A stretch of 64,000 nt of DNA. Origin: Citrus sinensis. Taxonomy: Eukaryota > Streptophyta > Magnoliopsida > Sapindales > Rutaceae. Below the pieces are notes generated by a model, which was not told the DNA's origin, searched no databases, and was given only the letters and a program-made list of their open reading frames with translations. The position numbers and the translations under genes were made by a program. Positions 57,401 through 64,000 of this stretch are shown piece after piece (the stretch's first letter is position 1; the number at the start of each line of letters is the position of its first letter). The stretch is from positions 23,093,001 to 23,157,000 of the forward strand of contig NC_068564.1 in assembly GCF_022201045.2 (NCBI RefSeq), in the 5' to 3' direction.

Positions 57401-58250
57401 CTAAATCACGCGATTTGCAATGATGTAGTCCACATCTTTGTCAAACATGGTGACAATGGCTGTTGTCGCACGCCTTGATTCTCTGCAGCTTGGATCTTCC
57501 ATATCTCCATGATATGGTTTGAGAAGGCTCACATGGAAGACCGGATGGATCTTGAGTCTTAGCGGAAGTTGGAGTTGATATGAGATGTTGCCCACACGTC
57601 GAACAACTCAGAAGGGTCCCTCGTAGCGCCTCACTAATCCCTTGTGAACTTTTCGCAATGTCTTCAATTGTTGAGGTAGGAGCTTAATCATGCCTTGATC
57701 ACCTTCCTTATACTCAACATGACGTCTCCTTGTGTCCGCCCACTTTTTCATCTTTTTTGCGACTTTGTCGAGGTAAGCTCATGTGTTGTTTGCTTCTTCA
57801 TGCCATTCACAGGCGAGCTTATGAGCCTCGGGCCTTTTTCCTTCGAAGTAGAGGCTATGGCACGTTGGGGGTCATGGGCTGAAATCCCATGACAATTTCG
57901 AATGGACTCTTGCCCGTAGCCGTACTTCGCTGCAAGTTATAAGAAAATTAGGCAATATCGAGTAGCTTCGCCCAATCTCGCTGATGAGTGCTCACATAAT
58001 GCCTCAAATACATCTCGATGAGGCCATTGATGCGCTCGGTCTACCCATCCGTTTATGGGTGAAAGCTTGTTGAGAACTTGAGGTCGATTCCCAACATCTT
58101 AAAAAACTCCGTCCAAAAACATTTGGTGAACTGAGGGTCTCAGTCGCTCACAATGCTCTTAGAAACTCCCCAAAACTTCATAACATGTTTGATGGAGAGG
58201 CGGACTGCTTCATCAACTTTACAATCGGCTGGTGTCGTAATGAAAGTTGT
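57401..58250 (-). pseudogene. chromovirus integrase and chromodomain-region remnant
   Basis: On minus the core has VSKSIVSD then a stop in place of the residue before PQFTKCFWTEFF, and TERINGLIEMYLRHYVSTHQ with the Glu. The C-terminus reads NISYQLQLPLRLKIHPVFHV then SLLKPYHGD (57595-57510), the conserved chromovirus segment, followed by FDKDVDYIIANRVI. Several TGA/TAG stops occur. Confidence 0.82.
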
Positions 58251-58253
58251 ATA

Positions 58254-59582
58254 TGTTGAGTGTTAGAAAATGTATATTTATAAAGGAGAAAATCGTCATT
58301 TTACAGGTCAAATTTTACTAACACCCTTACTTTTATGTATTTAAGCTTCTTGTTATTTAATTATATGTGTTGTATTATAATTAAGTATTTTATATATTTT
58401 AGGGGCATCATAGTCATTTCAAAATGAACGAGAGATCAGACGGCAAAACAGACATCACTTTTGAACTCAAGACGGTCGAAAACCTTAAGAGGAGCATAAA
58501 AAGAAAAATGACACTGTTCATATGTATTGTACTATTCACATGTACGGTACTGTCTACATTACTGTTCACGACACTGTTCACATAGACGGATCAATGACGT
58601 GGCATTGATCGATGATGTGGCATTGACTGATGAGGTGTCACGATCCAATTGGACTAAAATTCTTATGCTCTGTTGATTGGTGACGTGGCAGCATGTTAGT
58701 GGACCAAAAATTGCGCGTACGGTACATGCATATACACAGGATTATTTTCAACCAAACCGCGTTACTGTTCAACCCGGGTCAAACCGTGTCACTGTTCAAA
58801 CCGCGTGGTCAAACCGCGTACTGTTGACTGATGACGTGGCGCAATCCTGAACGTCCAAACTGTTTTTAATCCGATGGCCATGATTTACTCAATGTATCTA
58901 TAAAAAGGGGGTCTCCCCCCCTAATTTAATATCTATGATTCCATTTTTGAGCTTCATTTTCTGTAATTCATTCTCCATCTTGTATTTTCTATGTATTTTA
59001 ATAAATTCCTATTTTGCCCCTAGTTCAATTATGAGTAGCTAATTTTCTTTCAAACTTAGGTTGAAGGTGAAGGTGAAGTCTCAACATGTGTCATGGGCTT
59101 TAATTGGTAAATTTACTTTCTCTTCCCCTCTAATTTTTGTGGATGTTTTGACTTCTCGTCGACAAATAATAATAATTTTGTCTAGATACCGCCCTGGTTT
59201 CACCAGCTCCCTAGTACAAGGTTATTATTATTTGGCACGATAAGCCCTTGGCACGATTAGAGTGTGGTTCATGAGGTGTGGATTCCCCCCTCATGATTTA
59301 ATTGATATTAATAAGGAATATTTAGCTCATAGTGCATGTTGATACGGATCCAGATACCCAAGTACGTCATTTCAATAGATTTCTATTCAATTTATTCTCG
59401 CCATTTAAAATCCAATTTTAGGATAATCTAAAGTTACTTTCACCACAAATCCAACCACCCTCATACAAAATTAATTCTACACACAATTAAAATCCACCTC
59501 CTCGTGGGATCGACACTCGTCACCATTGATCCATACTACAATAGATTCGTGCACTTGCGAGTTCAATAAAATTTGCACAACA
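58254..59582 (+). repeat. 5' LTR of Athila-3 (1329 bp)
   Basis: TGTTGAGTG...GCACAACA. The U3 part has three ACGTGGC motifs (58597-58603, 58683-58689, 58834-58840), a series of ACTGTTCAC repeats (58513-58580) and a TATAAAAA box (58899-58906). Confidence 0.92.
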
Positions 59583-59588
59583 AGTTTT

Positions 59589-59606
59589 TAGCGCCGTTGC
59601 CGGGGA
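59589..59606 (+). promoter_or_regulatory. primer-binding site of Athila-3
   Basis: TAGCGCCGTTGCCGGGGA fits the tRNA-Asp 3' end used by Athila elements (usually TGGCGCCG...) with one change at the second base. Confidence 0.75.
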
Positions 59607-59955
59607 GGTAAGTTATTTTAATTTGTAGAATTAATTTTTGTGAATAATTTCTTTTATTTGTTTTCTTGTATTTTTTTTCTTATTAAAAAAAAAGAAAAAA
59701 AAGTGAATCTGCATTTAGAGGTTAGTATTTCTTTTCTTTTTCTCTTCTTTAAAATTCTGTAATTTAATTTTCAAGTTATTTTTTTCTTCTTTGTAATTTT
59801 TGTTTATCTTACTAATTTTTTTTAGTTAATTTATTTCACGTATTTTTTTGTGTATTTTTATAATAAGGTTGTAATAGCGCGATAAGGTTAGTATCGTAAT
59901 TTCTCATTTTTCTTTATTTTTATTCATTTTGTTCCCATTTATTTTTTGTTCTTGC

Positions 59956-61455
59956 ATGCATGGTCGTAAGTCATTATTACCTAATCTTGAACCTATAGAC
60001 CTTGAATTAGAAAAAACACTGCGCACACACAAACACGTTAAAAATAAAATGAATTTGCAACAACAAGCACCACAGGAGAGGCCATTTAAGGACTACTTTA
60101 GTCCCTTAACTAATTTGAGCACATCATGTATAAGATACCCAAATGTAGCTGCTACGAGTTTTGAACTAAAACCTAGTGTGCTAAATTGTCTCCCAACATT
60201 CTATGGCCTAGAAAATGAGGACCCATATAATCATTTGAATGATTTTCATGTTGTTTGTCAAACATTTAGATATGAGAATTTTTCAGATGATGATGTTAAA
60301 CTTAGACTATTCCCATTTTCTTTAAAAGATAGAGCTCGTTCATGGCTCAATACATTACCTGCCAATAGCATCACATCATGGGAACAAATAGTAACTAATT
60401 TTTTTAATAAATATTTCCCAGTGCATAAAATCAATATTATTTGCAGGGAAATTTCAGAGTTTACCCAGAGAGATGACGAGCAGTTTTTCGAAACATGGGA
60501 GCGATTCAATAGGCTACTTTTGAAGTGTCCACATCATGGGTACGAGAAATGGCACCAATGTTAATACTTTTTGGAGGAATTATTGCCGAATGTGCAAGAA
60601 TGGCTAATGGCAACAAACGGAGGAGAGCTAATGTCAAAAAGTGCATCAGAGATTTGGGAATTCTTTCAGCGACAAGCAAATAATTCCCAACAACGGAGTC
60701 GGTCACTCAGGAATACTAAAAGAATTAAAGGAGTGAATGAGGTTCACATTGGTGAGTCAACTTCGGGAGTCAAAGAAGTCAAGGAAATGGTTGAAGGTCT
60801 CGCTCGACAAATAGCATCGTTATCGACTGCTAAATCAATAGAGCCATATGATCATGACTCATACTCAGATCAAGCCAATGCCATAGGTGTAATGAGAAAA
60901 CCATCAAATTACAACTCATACTCCAACACATATAACCCTGGATGGAGAGACCAACCCAATTTTTCATGGTCTCAAGGATTCCAACAGAATGGACCAGCAG
61001 CTCCAGCTCCACCAATGCAACCAATTCCTCAAATTCCTCAAGCCTCTCAGCCACCATTTAGACCATACAATCAGAACCAGAACTACTCTCAACCCAGACC
61101 ATGGGAGGATGCATTCCAGAATTTCAAGAATGTTACTCACTCTACGATTAAGCAACAGAACCGCACCATTGATGGACTACGAAATGAGTTGAGAGCATGC
61201 TTCAACTCACAAGCTCAATCAGTTTCAAGCCTCGAGAAGATGGTGGGATAGCTTGCTTCTTCAGTTCAGAATTTGGCAACGACTGTTGAGAAAGGTAAAT
61301 TTCCAAGTCAACCAGTGCCTAATCCTAAAGGAGTACATGAAGCAAGTACTAGTTCACCACAGTAGCATGGAGAGGTCAAAGCTGTCATGACCTTGCGAAA
61401 AGGAAAAGAAGTCGACAACAAAGTGGAGATGCAGGTGACAAAAGAAAATTAAATT
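59956..61455 (+). pseudogene. Athila-3 gag
   Basis: The gag core contains FELKPSVLNCLPTFYGLENE and RLFPFSLKDRARSWLNTLPA, then EQFFETWERFNRLLLKCPHH. Stop TAA at 60562 is followed in the same frame by NGGELMSKSASEIWEFFQRQ and a Gln/Pro/Asn-rich tail (NPGWRDQPNFSW). More in-frame stops occur at 61249, near 61363 and at 61450. Confidence 0.86.
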
Positions 61456-61461
61456 GTACCT

Positions 61462-62595
61462 GTGAATGTTGAGGACTCACCATCGGAAGAGAAAGAAGAA
61501 ACCAACCCACGAGAATATGTTCCCAAAGCTCCATTTCCTCAGAGGTTAGCTAAAGGAAAGAAGGGAAAATCCACAAGTGAGATTCTTGAAATCTTCAAAC
61601 AGGTAAGTGTTAACATCCCTTTACTTGATGCTATAAAGCAAGTTCCATCTCATGCCAAGTTTCTTAAAGACCTTTGTACTAAAAAGAGAAACATTCATGT
61701 TCAAAAGAAGACATTTTTAACAGAAAACGTTAGTTCTATACTCCAACACAAAATTTCTCTAAAATGCAAAGACTCAGGCTCCCCCACTATCTCATGTAGT
61801 ATAGGGAATCACACAATTGAGAATGCTTTGTTGGATTTAGGAGATAGTGTAAATCTGTTACCTTATTCAGTGTTTGTGAAACTTGGACTTAGAAAATTAC
61901 ACCCAACTCCAGTGGTGTTACAGCTTGCAGATCGGTCCATAAAAATACCTCGTGGTATTGTGGAGGACGTGCTTATCCAGGTAGACATGTTTTATTTTCC
62001 TGTTGATTTCACTGTAATTAACACTCAACCAATACAGGATTCAAAAAAGCACATCCCCATTATTCTAGGCCGACCTTTCTTGGTAACTGCGGATGCCCAC
62101 ATTCAATGCATAACTAGAAATATGCAGTTGTCATTCGGCAACATGACTATGGAGCTGAGCATCTTCAACATTGGCAAACAACCTCACAATGCAGATGATG
62201 GAATTGTTGATGTGGATTTAATTGAAGCATTAGTTGATGACACTTTTCTTTCAAACCTTAGTGATGACCCTTTACAAACATGCTTAACTCACTTTGGTTT
62301 GGATTTTGATATTGATAGATCAGTCGATGAGGTCAACGCCCTACTTGACTCAGCACCATCCATGGACACTAATAAATGGAAGTCAAAAGTTAAGCAACTA
62401 GCACCATTAGAGAAGAAACTCATCCCATCATCAGAATCACCACTGAAACTTGAGGTAAAACTATTACCCGACACTTTGGAATATGCGTTTTTGGGAGAAG
62501 AAAGCACTCTGCCGGTAATCATCTCATCATCCCTAAAAGACGAACAAAAAGGTAAGTTGTTGGATGATTTAAAAGAGCACAAAGGAGCATTATGA
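61462..62595 (+). pseudogene. Athila-3 aspartic protease
   Basis: The open frame contains YVPKAPFPQRLAKGKKGKST and the protease region NALLDLGDSVNLLPYSVFVK. The Ala after DLG in the family motif is here Asp, next to the catalytic Asp. IPRGIVEDVLIQVDMFYFPV and IPIILGRPFLVTADA follow. It stops at 62595 before RT. Confidence 0.82.
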
Positions 62596-62639
62596 TGGAC
62601 CATAGCAGACATAAAAAGGTATAAACCCAGTAGACTGCA

Positions 62640-64000
62640 TGCATTACATTCACCTTGATGAAAATGTTAAACCTACTAGGGAAATGCAACGTCGGTTAAA
62701 TCTTAACATGAAAGAAGTTGTTAGAACTGAAGTTCTTAAGTTATTAGATGCAGGTATCATTTAACCCATTTCTGATAGTTCATGGGTCAGTCCTGTACAA
62801 GTTGTCCCTAAAAAGTCAAGAGTCACAGTAGTTACCAACGCTGATAATGAATTAATACCAACTAGAGTGACTACAAGATGGTGTGTATACATTGATTATA
62901 GAAAGTTGAATTCTGTCACACGTAAAGACCATTTTCCTTTATCATTTATCGATCAAATGCTTGATAGATTGGCAGGCCATGAATTTTATTACTTTCTAGA
63001 TGGCTATTCAGAATATAATCAGATTCTCATAGCACCAAAAGATCAAGAGAAAACCACTTTCACTTGCCCTTTTGGCACTTTTGCATATATGAGGATGCCA
63101 TTTGAATTATGTAATGCACCTGCTACATTTCAACGATGCATGTTAAACATTTTTTCTGATATGGTTGAACGATTCCTTGAAGTCTTTATGGATGATTTTT
63201 TTGTCTTTAGTGACTCGTTTGATCAATGTTTACATCATCTAACACTAGTTCTGTAGAGATGTACCGAGAAGAACTTCGTCTTGAATTGGGAGAAGTGTCA
63301 TTTTATGGTAAAATAAGGTATTGTTCTATGTCACATCATTTCAAACAAAGGTATTGAGGTTGACAAAGTCAAGGTGGATCTCATTTCTACTCTTCCTCCA
63401 CCCCAAACAGTCAGAGAAATAAGATCTTTCCTTGGGCATACTGGTTTCTATAGACGTTTCATTAAAGATTTTAGCAAAGTTTCTAGACCCTTATGTAATT
63501 TACTTGTTAAGGATGTACCTTTTATCTTTAATGATTTATGTATTGTGGCGTTTGAAAAATTAAAACAGTTGTTGACATCATCACCCATCATTCAGCCCAC
63601 AAACTGAAGCTTACCATTTGAACTCATATGTGATGCATCTGATTATGTAGTAGGAGCAGTGTTAGGACAAAGAGTTGATCGAATTCCCCATGTTATTTAC
63701 TATGCTAGTATGACATTGAATTATGCACAGTTGAACTATTCAACTACTGAAAAAGAAATGCTAGCAATAGTGTTTGCATTGAAAAAATTTCGATCTTATC
63801 TCATTAGTTGTAAGATAATTATATTCACAGATCATGTTACTCTTAAATATATTCTCACAAAGAAAGATGCAAAAGCTAAACTAATTCGTTGGGTGTTACT
63901 TTTGCAAGAATTCGACTTAGAATTTAAAGATAAGAAAGGCACGGAGACTGTTGTGGCTGACCATCTCTCTCGTCTCCATTTTGACACAATTACAGAGCCA
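62640..64000 (+). pseudogene. Athila-3 reverse transcriptase and RNase H
   Basis: After frame changes at about 62600 and 62763, RT has VYIDYRKLNSVTRKDHFPLS, YYFLDGYSEYNQILIAPKDQ and the catalytic VFMDDFFVFSD (about 63180), a form typical of Athila. A stop at about 63255, then the thumb (EIRSFLGHTGFYRRFIKDFS). After TGA 63605-63607 RNase H begins with [18 protein letters not shown] and runs intact to [11 protein letters not shown] at the window end. Confidence 0.88.

Larger units (their letters stand above)
56771..58253 (-). mobile_element. chromovirus-type Ty3/gypsy fragment
   Basis: On minus: an integrase core remnant (58253 to about 57960), the integrase C-terminus with chromodomain linker (57650-57401), a polypurine tract (AGATGGGGGAGGATA) and the 3' LTR (57230-56771). 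It is interrupted on its right by Athila-3 at 58254. The remaining part of the element would lie beyond the window. Confidence 0.82.
58254..64000 (+). mobile_element. Athila-3: longest Athila copy in the window, running off the right edge
   Basis: It has a full 5' LTR, tRNA-Asp-type primer site, gag, protease, RT and RNase H in order; integrase and the 3' LTR lie outside. The LTR and RNase H match Athila-1. The frame from 59956 to 62595 is interrupted only by in-frame stops (60562, 61249, near 61363 and 61450), and pol is in another frame with further breaks. It is inserted in the chromovirus integrase. Confidence 0.92.

Noticed and set aside
1..64000. CRISPR arrays, bacterial operons, rRNA genes
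   Set aside because: None seen; repeats here are microsatellites, LTRs and MITEs, and the window is plant nuclear DNA.

Overview
The window is nuclear DNA of a flowering plant. It has spliced genes with GT-AG introns, an alpha-expansin, a P-class PPR protein, a homologue of the pistil cell-cycle inhibitor SCI1, nepenthesin/CDR1-type aspartic proteases, and a dense load of plant retroelements. A woody eudicot such as a Citrus relative would fit the gene content and the integrated pararetrovirus; that is inference, and the sequence does not name the species.

Layout. 1-1046: a possible gene start running off the left edge on the minus strand, and a tRNA-derived SINE with 13-bp target duplications. 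1047-8438: an Athila-lineage Ty3/gypsy element bounded by a CTCCA duplication. Its 5' LTR is cut and fused to RNase H. It keeps RNase H and integrase remnants and carries downstream an intronless, decayed copy of a LONELY GUY (LOG) cytokinin-activating enzyme; a TAA-flanked PIF/Harbinger-like MITE is nested in it. 8439-20022 is the gene-rich island: expansin (3 exons), PPR (2 exons), a MITE and SCI1 (8 exons), all on plus. 20023-28326 (minus): one full genome unit, about 8.25 kb, of an endogenous florendovirus/petuvirus-like caulimovirid, permuted within the coat-protein region, with a 51-bp terminal repeat, at a TA microsatellite. Immediately to its right, about 28340-34160 (minus), is a decayed L1-type LINE with a C-terminal RNase H.

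From 36 kb to 57 kb lies a tandem array of four aspartic-protease copies, all broken and heavily invaded. Copy 1 (36085) has only two visible lesions. A cut hAT-like element and a gag-protease-only Athila derivative (38802-44964) follow. An inverted cluster of TRIM LTRs precedes copy 2 (46589), which is interrupted by a gag-only gypsy element on minus (47638 to about 50130). An AT-rich, internally repeated stretch leads to copy 3 (54103) and a second MITE of the PIF/Harbinger type. Copy 4 (56222) is interrupted by a chromovirus on minus, whose junction was later duplicated in tandem. That chromovirus is itself interrupted by a third Athila element (58254 to the right edge) with 5' LTR, tRNA-Asp-type primer site, gag, protease, RT and RNase H.

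Only the expansin, PPR and SCI1 genes look functional. The rest is a record of nested insertions whose relative order can often be read from the junctions. The most unusual item is the LOG-like coding sequence carried by the first Athila element. All splice sites and domain calls were made by eye from the sequence; no database search was run.
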